DNA from: Pseudomonadota bacterium
GTDB lineage: Bacteria > Pseudomonadota > Gammaproteobacteria > Burkholderiales > Burkholderiaceae_B
Direction of reading: 5' to 3'
DNA: 64,000 nucleotides
NCBI GenBank assembly: GCA_023387815.1
Contig: JAEWHK010000032.1
Location: 1-64,000 of the forward strand
This document shows positions 25,088 to 34,384 of this stretch, one piece after another (position 1 is the first letter of the stretch; each line of letters starts with the position of its first letter). Under the pieces are notes generated by a model that did no database searches, was not told the origin of the DNA, and saw nothing but the letters and a program-made list of their open reading frames with translations. The translations under genes were made by a program, and so were the position numbers.

Positions 25088-25903
25088 CTATTCCCACACA
25101 ACCAGCAGCTTGCCATCCTGTATTGGATGCGCCATTGTCTGGCTGTGAATTCCGTAAGTGGCGTAAAGATTGTCGCGGGTCAGCACCTGTTCGGGTACAT
25201 CGCAAATGACCAGCGCTCCATCAGCCAGCAGTGCGATCCGGTCGCAATACTGGGCAGCCAGGTTGATGTCGTGCACAATGACCAGAACACCCATGTGTTC
25301 CTTATGGGCCAGCTGACACACGATTCTGAAAAACTCATGCTGATGTTTTGGATCCAGTGCCGAGGTGGGTTCGTCCATGAGCAAATAACGCGTTTCGTCG
25401 GCGTTACGACCTGCCAGCAACTGCACCAGCACCCGTGCAAACTGCACCCGCTGTTTTTCCCCACCCGACAAAGTCATCCACGCACGATCCAGCAAGGACG
25501 CAACGCCGGCCGTTTCGGCGGCAAGCCGCAGCAGCCTTTCGGCTTCATCAGGTGCCATTTCGGGAAACGGATACAGTCCCATCTGTATGATCTCTTCCAC
25601 GCCCAGATCGAAGGTCAGTCCGCTGCTTTGTGGCAAGACTGCCCGCTGACGCGCCTGTTCCCGGGCCGTTTGCGTTGAGGCCTCGTGCCCGTTGATGTAG
25701 ATCACACCCTTGTCCTGCGATCCCGCGTCCTGACTTTCCTGGGCAAGAATGGAAAGCAAGGTGGACTTGCCTGCACCATTGGCGCCCAGCAGCGCAAGAA
25801 CTTCGCCGCGTCGGATATCAATGGAAATATCCTGCAGGACCTGTCGACTTCCGCGCGTCGCGCAAATGCCCTCTCCGCGCATGCACTGTTGCATCGCGTT
25901 CAT
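25088..25903 (-). CDS. hmuV: Haem ABC transporter ATP-binding protein
   Basis: The 271-residue ATPase powers haem import through the inner membrane. Walker A is LLGANGAGKSTLL (residues 39-50), the signature is LSGGEKQRVQFARVL, Walker B is YLLMDEPTSALDPKH and the switch histidine is in VIVHDINLA. The ATG at 25901-25903 was chosen because it overlaps the hmuU stop by four bases; a long upstream in-frame extension lies wholly inside hmuU and is not real. It is the last gene of the hmuRSTUV operon. Confidence 0.93.
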   Translation of the reverse strand: MNAMQQCMRGEGICATRGSRQVLQDISIDIRRGEVLALLGANGAGKSTLLSILAQESQDAGSQDKGVIYINGHEASTQTAREQARQRAVLPQSSGLTFDLGVEEIIQMGLYPFPEMAPDEAERLLRLAAETAGVASLLDRAWMTLSGGEKQRVQFARVLVQLLAGRNADETRYLLMDEPTSALDPKHQHEFFRIVCQLAHKEHMGVLVIVHDINLAAQYCDRIALLADGALVICDVPEQVLTRDNLYATYGIHSQTMAHPIQDGKLLVVWE

Positions 25904-26910
25904 CGCATATTCCTTTTCACCAGCAACCACAGAAAAAACGGTCCCCCGATCAGGCTGGTAACCAGTCCGATGGGCAACTCTGCGGGAATGACCACCACGC
26001 GCGCAAGCCAGTCTGCGAGCACCAATGCGAGTGCCCCGCCCGCCAGAGAGGCAGGCAGCAAATGTCTGTGATTGGCGCCCATAATCATGCGCAGGCAATG
26101 CGGAACAACCAGTCCGACAAAACCGATACCACCAGTGACTGCGACCAGCGGACCCACCAGTAACGCAATGCCCACAATCAGGCGGCGACGCAGGTTCTTC
26201 ATGGAAAAGCCCAGGTGCGAAACCTCGCGCTCGCCCAGCAGCAAGGCATTCAGCGCCCGCCATTCCCGACAAAGCAGAAGACCGATCACCAGGACCCACG
26301 GGCCAAGCGCCGCAATGGTTCTCCAGTTGGCCGCGGCCAGACTGCCCATCCCCCAGAACGTCAGATCGCGCAACTGGGTCTCGGTAGCGATATAGGTGAG
26401 CAGCCCGATCAGGCTGCCGGAGATGGCATTGATGGCAATCCCTGCCAGAAGCAGACCTGCTACGCCCGCATAGCGCCGGCCAACCAGATAGGCCAGCCAG
26501 GTGCTGAGCAGGCTGCCGCAAAACGCTGAGGTTGAGATGACCCAGAAGCCGGCGCCCGTCAATACAATGGCCGCCACCGCTCCCAGCGCCGCACCGGCCG
26601 ATACACCGATCAGGCCGGGCTCAGCCAGTGGATTGCGAAAAAGGGCCTGCATTACCACACCTGACAGCGCGAGTGCGGCCCCCGTGATGATGCCGAATAC
26701 AACCCGAGGCAGACGGATGTCGAAGAACACCTGGCGCAACAGCTGCGTTTCGTCGCCCTGCCCGCCTGAAACAACGGGCCACCACTGCTGTACAGGAATG
26801 ACCACAGCGCCGCTGACGCTGCCCAGAATGATCGCTGCCACCAGTACCAGTAGCAGTACAACAAAGGATTTCCTGACTCTGCCCTGTCCTGGCGCAGCGT
26901 TAATTTGCAT
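25900..26910 (-). CDS. hmuU: Haem ABC transporter permease
   Basis: The 336-residue permease belongs to the FecCD/BtuC family with about ten membrane helices. Markers are DIRLPRVVFGIITGAALALSG, the coupling region GGIGFVGLVVPHCLRMIMG and the C-terminal PAELPIGLVTSLIGGPFFLWLL. It forms the haem channel with HmuV as motor and HmuT as periplasmic donor. Its start overlaps hmuT by 11 bp and its end overlaps hmuV by four, so the three are translated together. Confidence 0.93.
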   Translation of the reverse strand: MQINAAPGQGRVRKSFVVLLLVLVAAIILGSVSGAVVIPVQQWWPVVSGGQGDETQLLRQVFFDIRLPRVVFGIITGAALALSGVVMQALFRNPLAEPGLIGVSAGAALGAVAAIVLTGAGFWVISTSAFCGSLLSTWLAYLVGRRYAGVAGLLLAGIAINAISGSLIGLLTYIATETQLRDLTFWGMGSLAAANWRTIAALGPWVLVIGLLLCREWRALNALLLGEREVSHLGFSMKNLRRRLIVGIALLVGPLVAVTGGIGFVGLVVPHCLRMIMGANHRHLLPASLAGGALALVLADWLARVVVIPAELPIGLVTSLIGGPFFLWLLVKRNMR

Positions 26911-27748
26911 GGCCCGCAGCTGCCTTCAATTGAGAAATGGCGGTGCCTACGCGTGGCCCCATACCCAGCGCCAGCAGGTCATCCATCACCACGATCCGAT
27001 TGTTTTTCACAGCGGGCGTGAAGGCAATGGCAGGATCAGCCTTGAATTTATCAATGCCACCAGCGGCTTCCAGTGAGCCTTTGGTCACAATGATCATGTC
27101 GGGCTTCAGTGCCAACAGACTTTCCGCTGATACAGGCTTGTAGCCTCGTTGCGACTTGAGCACATTTTCCAGTCCGGCCATCTCCATAATGGCACTGGCG
27201 GTGGTATCGCCGCCTGCCATCAGTTTGGAACCGGTACGATTCAGGATCAGCACGGTGCGCAGATTATCGCCCGGCAGATCCTGAGCCTGCTTCACTTTGG
27301 CACGTACGTCTTCCGCCAGTGCCTCACCTTTCTCGGGCACGTTCAATGCTTTGGCAATCTGCGAAATTCGCTCGTAGAGCGAATCGAGGTCGGGCTTATC
27401 AGACACCGTAACCACATTGACACCCACTGAGCGCACCTTTTCGATCGCTGCTTCTGGGCCGGCATTTTCGGATGCGATGACCAGATCCGGCTTCAGCGAC
27501 AGCACGCCTTCTGCAGGAACCGCACGGTAGTAACCAACACGCGGCAGTTTAGTCGCCTCCGGAGGATACAGACTGGACTGATCATCAGCGACCAGCTTGT
27601 CCTGCATACCCAGGTCGTAAATGATTTCCGTGACCGTTCCGCCCAAAGACACGATACGCTGCGCTTCTGCGGCCATACTTGAACCGCCGCAGAACAGGCC
27701 TGCGGCAGCCAGCGCTGCCAGGGAACGGGTAATAAGCGCTTTTTTCAT
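26900..27748 (-). CDS. hmuT: Periplasmic haem-binding protein
   Basis: The 282-residue substrate-binding protein has a signal peptide (MKKALITRSLAALAAAGLF, cleavage near AEA) and the TroA-like fold of haem carriers: IVSLGGTVTEIIYDLG, SSLYPPEATKLPRVGYYR and LSLKPDLVIASENAGP. The tyrosine in GYYR is a plausible haem ligand by comparison with HmuT and PhuT. The ATG at 27748 begins the signal peptide; an in-frame extension upstream has no secretion signal. It lies between hmuS and hmuU. Confidence 0.92.
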   Translation of the reverse strand: MKKALITRSLAALAAAGLFCGGSSMAAEAQRIVSLGGTVTEIIYDLGMQDKLVADDQSSLYPPEATKLPRVGYYRAVPAEGVLSLKPDLVIASENAGPEAAIEKVRSVGVNVVTVSDKPDLDSLYERISQIAKALNVPEKGEALAEDVRAKVKQAQDLPGDNLRTVLILNRTGSKLMAGGDTTASAIMEMAGLENVLKSQRGYKPVSAESLLALKPDMIIVTKGSLEAAGGIDKFKADPAIAFTPAVKNNRIVVMDDLLALGMGPRVGTAISQLKAAAGHAN

Positions 27749-27782
27749 CAATGTTTTCCGTCTGATTGCCTGCATCTTCCAG

Positions 27783-28820
27783 TTACGCTGCCAGAGGCTG
27801 TTTGCACAGTGACTCAAGCAGTTCACGCCATTCCTTGATTTCCGGATTGCCAGGCTTGCGTGCACCAAAGAACTGAACGATCTGTTCGCCGCTTTCAGAA
27901 AAGCCTTCCAGAGACGTGACCCAGCCATCGTCTGTTGGTTTGTTCACGATCCAGGTACTGTGGATTGCCGTGGTGTCCAGATGCAGATTGAATTTGGGGT
28001 CCAGAATGTTGAACCACGGACCGGTACGCACCAATTTTTTGATCGGGCCGGAATGAATCTGAATAATGCCCTTGTTGCCTACGAAGCACATGATATCCAG
28101 ATCGATTTCGGCAGCCTGCTGCAGCATGTTCTCAATCGCGTCGTTCTCAACGCGCTGTGCCAGATCTTCTCCGGCGCTTTCCAGCACCTTCAGACGTGGC
28201 AGATTCCATTTTTTCAGCAGACCGGCAAAATCATGCGTGTCTGTCATGCCAAGCCAGTCTTCGCGCAGAGATTCAGGGGCTTCTGTTGCATACGCTTTAG
28301 GTGCGGCAGGCGTGGTATCGACGGGTTCCGCTTCCTGATTCTGTGCACGGAATTTTTCTACCAGCGCATCGTACGCGGCCATATCGGAATTTTCTGTACA
28401 GTAGACTTTATGCAGCGCCATGCCAGCACGATCGAAAAACTGAATGCTCTTGCGGCCATTCTGTGTCACTGCCCAGGTGTATTTCCAGCTGGAAAAGAAC
28501 ACGCGCAAATCAATATCAGCGCCCAGAACGAGACCAACGGGACCATTACCCACTTTGACCGATTCGTAGCGACCATGACGTTCATGCACACACCATTCGT
28601 TGCGGGTCAGAAGCATCACTTCCCCCAGTGTCTGCAAATCCTTGAAGATGGTCTGTGCAGTGCCTTCAAGCAGGATGGCCTGAATATCGCCACATTGTGC
28701 GGCTACCAGTTCCATTTCACTTACACCGAGTTTTTCCGCTGCATTGCGAACGCGAAGTTTTGGTTCTTCCTGCACCAATGCATCGTATCGGGCTTTAAGG
28801 TTGCTGTTTTTTTCGGTCAT
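27783..28820 (-). CDS. hmuS: Cytoplasmic haem-handling protein HmuS/HemS family
   Basis: The 345-residue protein is of the HmuS/HemS/ChuS family, with two tandem similar halves: residues about 1-165 (KLRVRNAAEKLGVSEMELVA, LGEVMLLTRNEWCVHERHG) and about 195-340 (FAGLLKKWNLPRLKVLESAG, GNKGIIQIHSGPIKKLVRTG). These proteins receive haem in the cytoplasm and pass it to a haem oxygenase or degrade it. The ATG at 28820 gives the usual MTE start. Its place between hmuR and hmuT matches the Bordetella bhuRSTUV order. Confidence 0.92.
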   Translation of the reverse strand: MTEKNSNLKARYDALVQEEPKLRVRNAAEKLGVSEMELVAAQCGDIQAILLEGTAQTIFKDLQTLGEVMLLTRNEWCVHERHGRYESVKVGNGPVGLVLGADIDLRVFFSSWKYTWAVTQNGRKSIQFFDRAGMALHKVYCTENSDMAAYDALVEKFRAQNQEAEPVDTTPAAPKAYATEAPESLREDWLGMTDTHDFAGLLKKWNLPRLKVLESAGEDLAQRVENDAIENMLQQAAEIDLDIMCFVGNKGIIQIHSGPIKKLVRTGPWFNILDPKFNLHLDTTAIHSTWIVNKPTDDGWVTSLEGFSESGEQIVQFFGARKPGNPEIKEWRELLESLCKQPLAA

Positions 28821-28904
28821 GGGTCTAACTCTCGTATAGGTTTTTAAAATGATTTCAACCGGGCAGTCGTGCGACAGCCCGGTTGCGTTCAAATTCCTGA
28901 TCGA

Positions 28905-31235
28905 TCAGTACTGGTAACTGACTGAGACGCGTACGTAGCGACCAGCTTCTGAATAATAGTCGATAGGTCGGGCCAGTGCAGCCGTTCCTCCGGTGGTAGG
29001 CACATTCAGTGCATTCCAGTATTTCTTGTCGAACAGATTAATGACACTGAGCTGGAATTTCAAGCCCTTCATGGCCGCTGGTGACCACCAGCCATGGACG
29101 TCAAGCGTTCCGTAGCCGGGGGCTTTGAAATCCGGATATCTCACTGTGTCGGTAATCTCACGATACTTCACTTTATCGCGATTGTGAGCCACTGTCCACA
29201 CTGTTTCCGCACCCCACTGCGGCGTTTTATAGCCCAGTGCCAATGTCCCTTTCAGAGGAGCAACCGAATTCAGATGGTCTCCGGTTTCCAGATCTTTGCC
29301 GACAGTCCACGCCGCTGTTGCGCGAGTATACAGATTGTCGTTGATGTTCCAGTAACCCATGGCTTCGGCGCCATAAATGCGAACACGACTGAGGTTGGCA
29401 TAGGTGGTCACGCCGTTGGGATACAGACCCTGCTGCATCATGTCGTAGAACGGTGAACCGGGACCGACAGGAACGTTCTCTTCAATGAAGTTCTTGTAGC
29501 GTGTTTCAAAGATATTCAGAGAACCGCCGACCGTCTGGCCTTTAGCCTGGAATCCAAGTTCCCAGCCACGGCTGCGCTCGGCTTCCAGATCAGGATCGCC
29601 CTTGCGCATATAGTTGGCTGGAGAGCCGTATTGCAGATACAGTTCCGGTGCCGTAGGAGCACGATATCCGTAACCATAGCGGGCAGTCACACTGTAGATG
29701 TCCGAGGCATTCCACACAAATTCCAGAGATGGGGAAACCTGGCTGCCACTGCGATTACGCAGTTCGCTTTCGTAGCCGTTCTGGTTGGACGAAAAGCCGC
29801 CGCCGGTCTCAGGTTTGCGTGACCAGTTGTCGTAACGGATAGCGGGAGTCAGCTCAAACTGACCATTGTTCCACAAGAAGGCGTGGCTGGCTGACAGCGA
29901 CAGATCACGGCTCTTGACTTTGGGTGTGTCACCCTGATTGGAATGCAGGAATTCGCAGGTACGCGGACCCATGAATGCAGGGAGACCCGGTGGGACGACC
30001 GGGCAGTTGTCTACCCCTGCAGAATACTGCTCGTAGGTATCGTCGGCAAACGTGGCGCCCACAATCCAGTGACCACGCAAGGCCGAATCGCCCCAATAGC
30101 CGCCGGCGTTCAGATTGGCACCCCAGCCTTTCTGCTCAATGCTGTTGTCACGCTCGTAGACGCCGCTAGGATAACCATACATGAATGGGTCACCGGGGAT
30201 CGCATAGGCGCGACCATCTTTTTTGCGAATCGCACGCTGGTCGGTTTCAATTTTGGTTTTGGCCCAGTACAGCTGAATGCCGGCCTGATCCAGTGCAGAA
30301 TAAGCCTGGGTTGACTTGTAATTGTAATCGGCCCAGATACGATCTCGCTTCAGGCGTTCGATCAATGTATTGTCACCAATCGCATAGGCCGACGTATTCT
30401 GGTCATGCATCTGGTCGATAGTGCGATCCAGGCGGAAAGAACTGGCACTCAGTCCCAATGTCTGGCCTGGAGCCAGTTCATGTTCAAAGCGGATGCCCGT
30501 ATTCTTGCTGGTGTAATCCGCAGGATTCATCTTGGTACGGGTCGGCCCATAACCACCGATATCCGCGCCATTTTTGGCCTCATGGCCAGTACTGATGCCG
30601 TATTCCAGAAGCATTTTGGTGGATTCGCCAAGACGGGTGGCCAAGGCCATATTGCCACCAATGCTGTCATCCAGCCCGTCATGCGTGCCCTTGATCAGAA
30701 AACCAATGTCCTTGCCATCTGTCAGCAAATCATCCGGACGCAGTCCGCGCAGAATGACCGTGCCGGCCAGCGCAGACGCATTACCCGCACCCGCGCCACG
30801 TACCACATCAACAGCGGAAAGCGTATTGAAGTTGATGGTATCGAGCCCGCCCTTGACGCCGCGACTGCCATCGTTCAGCCATGGCAAAGGAATACCGTCT
30901 TGCAGAACCCGTACCCGATTGCCATCCAGACCACGCAGGTTCACGCTTTTGTTATCGCGATTGAAATCGAGTCCAGGAATGAGGCGGCCAAGGTCGGACC
31001 AGTTCTGAACCTGATTGCTTGAAATTTCACTGCGAGTGGTGGTGGTTTCCCAGCTGGGAGCAGGTGTTTCGTCCTGGGCACGAACCATACTTAGGGTAGG
31101 AACCGTGCTCTTGCCTGCTGGCGTTGTTGAGCTTGTGTTGCTGGTCTCGTTAACGAGTTGACCGTGGGCAAGGCCCGCGCTGAGCATGACGGACACAAGT
31201 ACCGTCAGACGGAAGGGCAAAGTGACAGTTTTCAT
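28905..31235 (-). CDS. hmuR: TonB-dependent haem receptor
   Basis: The 776-residue outer-membrane receptor has a signal peptide (LTVLVSVMLSAGLAHG, cleavage near residue 25), a plug domain (WSDLGRLIPGLDFNRDNKS, VNLRGLDGNRVRVLQDGIP, VDVVRGAGAGNASALAG) and a barrel ending in a terminal tyrosine. The segments YRAPTAPELYLQYG and NLFDKKYWNA are typical of the HmuR/BhuR haem and haemoprotein receptor class, whose FRAP/NPNL motif here reads YRAP. The ATG at 31235 starts the signal peptide. It heads the operon, about 130 bp downstream of a Fur-like box. Confidence 0.93.
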   Translation of the reverse strand: MKTVTLPFRLTVLVSVMLSAGLAHGQLVNETSNTSSTTPAGKSTVPTLSMVRAQDETPAPSWETTTTRSEISSNQVQNWSDLGRLIPGLDFNRDNKSVNLRGLDGNRVRVLQDGIPLPWLNDGSRGVKGGLDTINFNTLSAVDVVRGAGAGNASALAGTVILRGLRPDDLLTDGKDIGFLIKGTHDGLDDSIGGNMALATRLGESTKMLLEYGISTGHEAKNGADIGGYGPTRTKMNPADYTSKNTGIRFEHELAPGQTLGLSASSFRLDRTIDQMHDQNTSAYAIGDNTLIERLKRDRIWADYNYKSTQAYSALDQAGIQLYWAKTKIETDQRAIRKKDGRAYAIPGDPFMYGYPSGVYERDNSIEQKGWGANLNAGGYWGDSALRGHWIVGATFADDTYEQYSAGVDNCPVVPPGLPAFMGPRTCEFLHSNQGDTPKVKSRDLSLSASHAFLWNNGQFELTPAIRYDNWSRKPETGGGFSSNQNGYESELRNRSGSQVSPSLEFVWNASDIYSVTARYGYGYRAPTAPELYLQYGSPANYMRKGDPDLEAERSRGWELGFQAKGQTVGGSLNIFETRYKNFIEENVPVGPGSPFYDMMQQGLYPNGVTTYANLSRVRIYGAEAMGYWNINDNLYTRATAAWTVGKDLETGDHLNSVAPLKGTLALGYKTPQWGAETVWTVAHNRDKVKYREITDTVRYPDFKAPGYGTLDVHGWWSPAAMKGLKFQLSVINLFDKKYWNALNVPTTGGTAALARPIDYYSEAGRYVRVSVSYQY

Positions 31236-31593
31236 AAAAAAAATCGATAGAAAAGCGATGCGCCGCATCACCCTTCGTTCAGAAAGGGCGTGCCGAAATG
31301 TCACCGCGAGGGAGGCACATCTGAGATACACATTGAAATATCTGAAACGAAAGAGTACCTGTAATGCAAACAATTATCAATTACATTGTGATTTATTATT
31401 GAAATTTTTCGTATTCTGTTGTATTTCGTTCGGATTTTCGTAAGAAACAGGGGCGCTGATCGCTTTCGATCAACGACGCGGGCACCCGTCCGCTGTTCGC
31501 CTGGCACGCATACGAATTATCTGCAATGAAGGCACAGGCTTGAGGGTGCAAGCTGAGAGATAATTCGACGATTGATGAGAGATTGAAAGGCGT
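31236..31593. promoter_or_regulatory. Control region upstream of hmuR with Fur-like box
   Basis: This 358-bp AT-rich gap lies between the patatin gene end and hmuR. On the minus strand the 19-mer at 31384-31366 (GTAATTGATAATTGTTTGC) matches the Fur consensus at 12 of 19 positions by eye and contains TTGATA, a possible -35 element. A six-base inverted repeat (TGATCG/CGATCA at 31457-31472) may end patatin transcription. No ECF sigma or anti-sigma genes, as found before bhuR in Bordetella, occur here. Confidence 0.6.
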
Positions 31594-33117
31594 TCAGCCG
31601 CCTGAATACAGGTCGCCGGCGAAGTCGACAACAGGCTGACGTTTCGGGGCACTTTGCTGCGGCGAATTTGTAACAGCAGGATGTCCGGCCACTCCCTGCT
31701 CTGCGCCAGAATCCGTACCCGCCGGTGTTGAGACTGACAGCGGCGGCTGCGGCAGCCCGGCACCCAGACTTCTGAGCAGTTTCTGATATTCGGCGTTCTG
31801 ACGCAGTGTCTGCCTGCCCGCTTCAATAAGCGCATCCACATCTTTGCGATTGACGGTAAAAAGCGTGGGAATGCGCAGCAGATGTCGGCGCGGCACGGAA
31901 AGGCCTTCGGGGACATCATGCAGACTGACAGGCACAACATGCAGTTGCGCATTCGGTGCCAGCAGCGACTTCAGCTGCGGGCTCAGCGATCTTTTCAATT
32001 CCGCCCACTGTCGCCCAGTGTCTTCGACCATCTGCATGGTTTCCTTGGTCACACGCCCCGACGTACTGAACATGATGGTATCGAACACCTCTGTCAGGGT
32101 AGGCACATTGCCGCTTTTGTCGATGTCTACGCTGGGGTCCCGCTCGGCGTTGACCACGACCAGCACGACTTTCTTGACTGTCCCTTTACTGATCTGCCCA
32201 CGGCGCAACTGACCCACTCCCAGCGACACCCGATTGATCAGGCTACGCACACCCAGATTGTCGGATAACCCACCGTCCACCAGATGAATATAAGGCCGAT
32301 TCTTACTGTCCAGATAACTCATGACATCTGCGCGATAGGTGCGCAGCTTGTAGTCTCCATGCAGCCGCGCTACTTCCTCGCGTTTTTTCTGGGAGTAGGC
32401 ACATTGTCCCGCATAATTTTTCAGTGTGAGCGGTGACAGCACAATGGGCACTGCGGCCGATGACGCCACGGCAAACCCAAGCGGTACTTTACGAATATCC
32501 GAGCACAGGGTAGCGAACTGATCAGGCGAGAACTCAAAACTGGTTCCCTGCGAGAGATCGGTTGCCATCACAATCAGGTCCGCATGAGGGTTGCGGTAAA
32601 GATCCTCATAGGTTTTGCCCTCGTAGAGCCCATCCAGCTTTTCTGCCAGCACATGGCCGCGACCCAGTGTGGGCGAAATGGCAGCAGCATAATTACGAGG
32701 ATTGAAAATCGCGGATACCAGAGTTTGCTGGAAATCCTTGTACAGATAGTCATTCTTGAAACCGGGAAAGGTCTGATCGCCCTTCAATGCGTAATAGGCA
32801 GCCATGATACTGCCGCCAGAAACGCCGCGCACCACATCCACCTGACTCAGAAGCGACTGCTGATGCCCATTCCATTGCACCTGAGTGTCGGCCAGTTCTT
32901 TGAGCACGCCATAACCAAAAGCAGCAGCCCGCGCTCCTCCCCCGGAAAAGCTCAAAACCATGACAAATGAGGGGTCGGTTCTTTCGTCCAGTCGGGCATT
33001 GTCAACGCCAGCATCGGGCGTTCCCTCTGGCAGCGGTGGATTTTGCCAGGGCGTGAGCGACGAACATGCGGCAAGCACGGCAAGCAAGGGAAGAGCGAGA
33101 AGTTTGCGCATCTGCAT
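31594..33117 (-). CDS. Patatin-like phospholipase lipoprotein
   Basis: The 507-residue protein has a lipoprotein signal with the lipobox LAAC (Cys18), so it is probably anchored in a membrane on the periplasmic side. The patatin domain is complete: the oxyanion loop SGGGARAAAFGYGVL (residues 58-71), the nucleophile GVSGGS (Ser100) and the catalytic dyad Asp281 in LVDGGLSDNLG. Such enzymes hydrolyse acyl esters of phospholipids. The C-terminal 60 residues are rich in Pro, Ser and Gln and look disordered. The ATG at 33117 starts the lipoprotein signal. No partner or inhibitor gene is adjacent. Confidence 0.9.
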   Translation of the reverse strand: MQMRKLLALPLLAVLAACSSLTPWQNPPLPEGTPDAGVDNARLDERTDPSFVMVLSFSGGGARAAAFGYGVLKELADTQVQWNGHQQSLLSQVDVVRGVSGGSIMAAYYALKGDQTFPGFKNDYLYKDFQQTLVSAIFNPRNYAAAISPTLGRGHVLAEKLDGLYEGKTYEDLYRNPHADLIVMATDLSQGTSFEFSPDQFATLCSDIRKVPLGFAVASSAAVPIVLSPLTLKNYAGQCAYSQKKREEVARLHGDYKLRTYRADVMSYLDSKNRPYIHLVDGGLSDNLGVRSLINRVSLGVGQLRRGQISKGTVKKVVLVVVNAERDPSVDIDKSGNVPTLTEVFDTIMFSTSGRVTKETMQMVEDTGRQWAELKRSLSPQLKSLLAPNAQLHVVPVSLHDVPEGLSVPRRHLLRIPTLFTVNRKDVDALIEAGRQTLRQNAEYQKLLRSLGAGLPQPPLSVSTPAGTDSGAEQGVAGHPAVTNSPQQSAPKRQPVVDFAGDLYSGG

Positions 33118-33122
33118 GATTG

Positions 33123-33455
33123 TTATTTTCCTGCCAGTGTCCAGCCGGATACCATGAGTCCCATACCGGCCAAAGCCAGTATCAGTCCTGCCCATTCTAT
33201 GCCCGACAGCGCACTTCGGTCCACGATATTGAGCCACAGTACGGAAATGACGACATACACAGCGCCATACGCAGCATAGACCCGCCCTGTTGCCACAGGA
33301 TGCAAGGTGAGCAGCCACGCAAAGACAAGTAGTGTTACCAGCGAAACTGCCAGCGTCCACCACGCGCCATCACGACGCAGCCAGTAATAGAAAAGATAGC
33401 AGCCGGCGATTTCCGCGATGGCAGTGAGGATAAACAGGAAAATAACACGCAGCAC
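33123..33455 (-). CDS. YnfA family small membrane protein
   Basis: The protein of about 110 residues belongs to the YnfA/UPF0060 family, which resembles small multidrug resistance proteins with four helices. Family markers are FILTAIAEIAGCYLFYYWLRR, RVYAAYGAVYVVISVLWL and the C-terminal GMGLMVSGW. The GTG at 33455, which has a GGGG stretch eight bases upstream, gives the usual family length; an ATG at 33491 would add 12 residues. It ends five bases before the patatin lipoprotein start, so the two probably share a transcript. Drug efflux is claimed for some YnfA proteins but not demonstrated here. Confidence 0.85.
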   Translation of the reverse strand: MLRVIFLFILTAIAEIAGCYLFYYWLRRDGAWWTLAVSLVTLLVFAWLLTLHPVATGRVYAAYGAVYVVISVLWLNIVDRSALSGIEWAGLILALAGMGLMVSGWTLAGK

Positions 33456-33717
33456 GACAGGCCCCGTAAATATGGGAATCCTGCAAATCATACCCTGCCG
33501 GAAGCCATTTCGCCAGAGTGGGTATGGACAGGCTCGCGCCCCCAATGAAATGTGTAGCACACGCGATGGCAGCGGGCCTCACCCAAAGGATCTCGCTGCG
33601 GGTCCCGCGTGGCAAATCTCACGCTGCGACCTAAGCAATGCTGCGAATGAGCCGTTGCAAAGGCTTTAGCGATGCAACGACTTATTCGATACCTGATTCG
33701 ATCTCTTGGATGATCTC

Positions 33718-34251
33718 TTATTCGATGACACCGCAGACCATTCGGCCGGCGCCACCGCCCAGCTCTTTGGGATGATCGGAGTAATTATCGCCGCCTTCAT
33801 GAATCATGAGCGCATGCTTACTGACGTCCGACAAGGACTTGAGTTTCGGCGCCAGAACGGCATACGTGGCGGTTCCATCTTCGGCAACCACAAGCCCGGG
33901 CAGATCGCCCAGATGGCCTTCATCACTATAGGGGCCTTCATGCTTGCCGGTTTTCCTGGGATCGAGATGGCCGCCGGCAGCCTGAGCAGGAACCTTCTTG
34001 CCGTCTTTATCGGCCGCATCACAACTGGGATTTTCGTGCACATGAAAGCCATGGACGCCAGGCTTGAGGCCCTTGATGTCAGGCGTAAATAGCAGGCCGT
34101 AAGGCGTTTCACTAATGGTTACTTCACCGGCAGCCTCCCCTGCCCCCGACTCGGTTGCCAGATTCATTGGCACCTTAATGTCTGCCGCTGATGCGACAGA
34201 CAGTGTACCCAGACCCAGAATTCCGGTAAAAAGCAGCGTCTTCAATTTCAT
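33718..34251 (-). CDS. sodC: Periplasmic Cu,Zn superoxide dismutase
   Basis: The 177-residue protein has a signal peptide (cleavage after ASA, residue 22) and every metal ligand: copper His70, His72 and His151, bridging His95, zinc His104, His113 and Asp116, plus the active-site Arg170 and the disulfide pair Cys77-Cys173. It removes superoxide in the periplasm. The ATG at 34251 begins a normal signal peptide; another ATG four codons earlier is possible. The stop codon lies inside a short run of ATTCGAT repeats. It is transcribed away from the MFS gene by 133 bp. Confidence 0.95.
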   Translation of the reverse strand: MKLKTLLFTGILGLGTLSVASAADIKVPMNLATESGAGEAAGEVTISETPYGLLFTPDIKGLKPGVHGFHVHENPSCDAADKDGKKVPAQAAGGHLDPRKTGKHEGPYSDEGHLGDLPGLVVAEDGTATYAVLAPKLKSLSDVSKHALMIHEGGDNYSDHPKELGGGAGRMVCGVIE

Positions 34252-34384
34252 TGCATTCTCCAAAAAAATACGGTGTGAAAGAAAAGGCTAACACCAGAAT
34301 CACCATTGTGATATCGATGTTTCATTTGTTCATAACTCGATGCAAATCCGTCATGAATTGAGATGGGCCGATCGAAAAAGGAAT

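Noticed and set aside
25904..26521. Two-hundred-residue N-terminal extension of the hmuV frame
   Set aside because: It lies wholly within hmuU on the same strand, and its composition is not protein-like. The four-base overlap start matches the ABC ATPase N-terminus.
33456..33717. Possible guanidine-type riboswitch upstream of the YnfA gene
   Set aside because: YnfA resembles small multidrug resistance proteins, so ykkC-type motifs were looked for in the leader by eye. None of the conserved sequence blocks were found.
33683..33726. Three ATTCGAT-containing repeats at the sodC 3' end
   Set aside because: The copies are few and degenerate, and part of the tract is sodC coding sequence, so no separate function can be argued.
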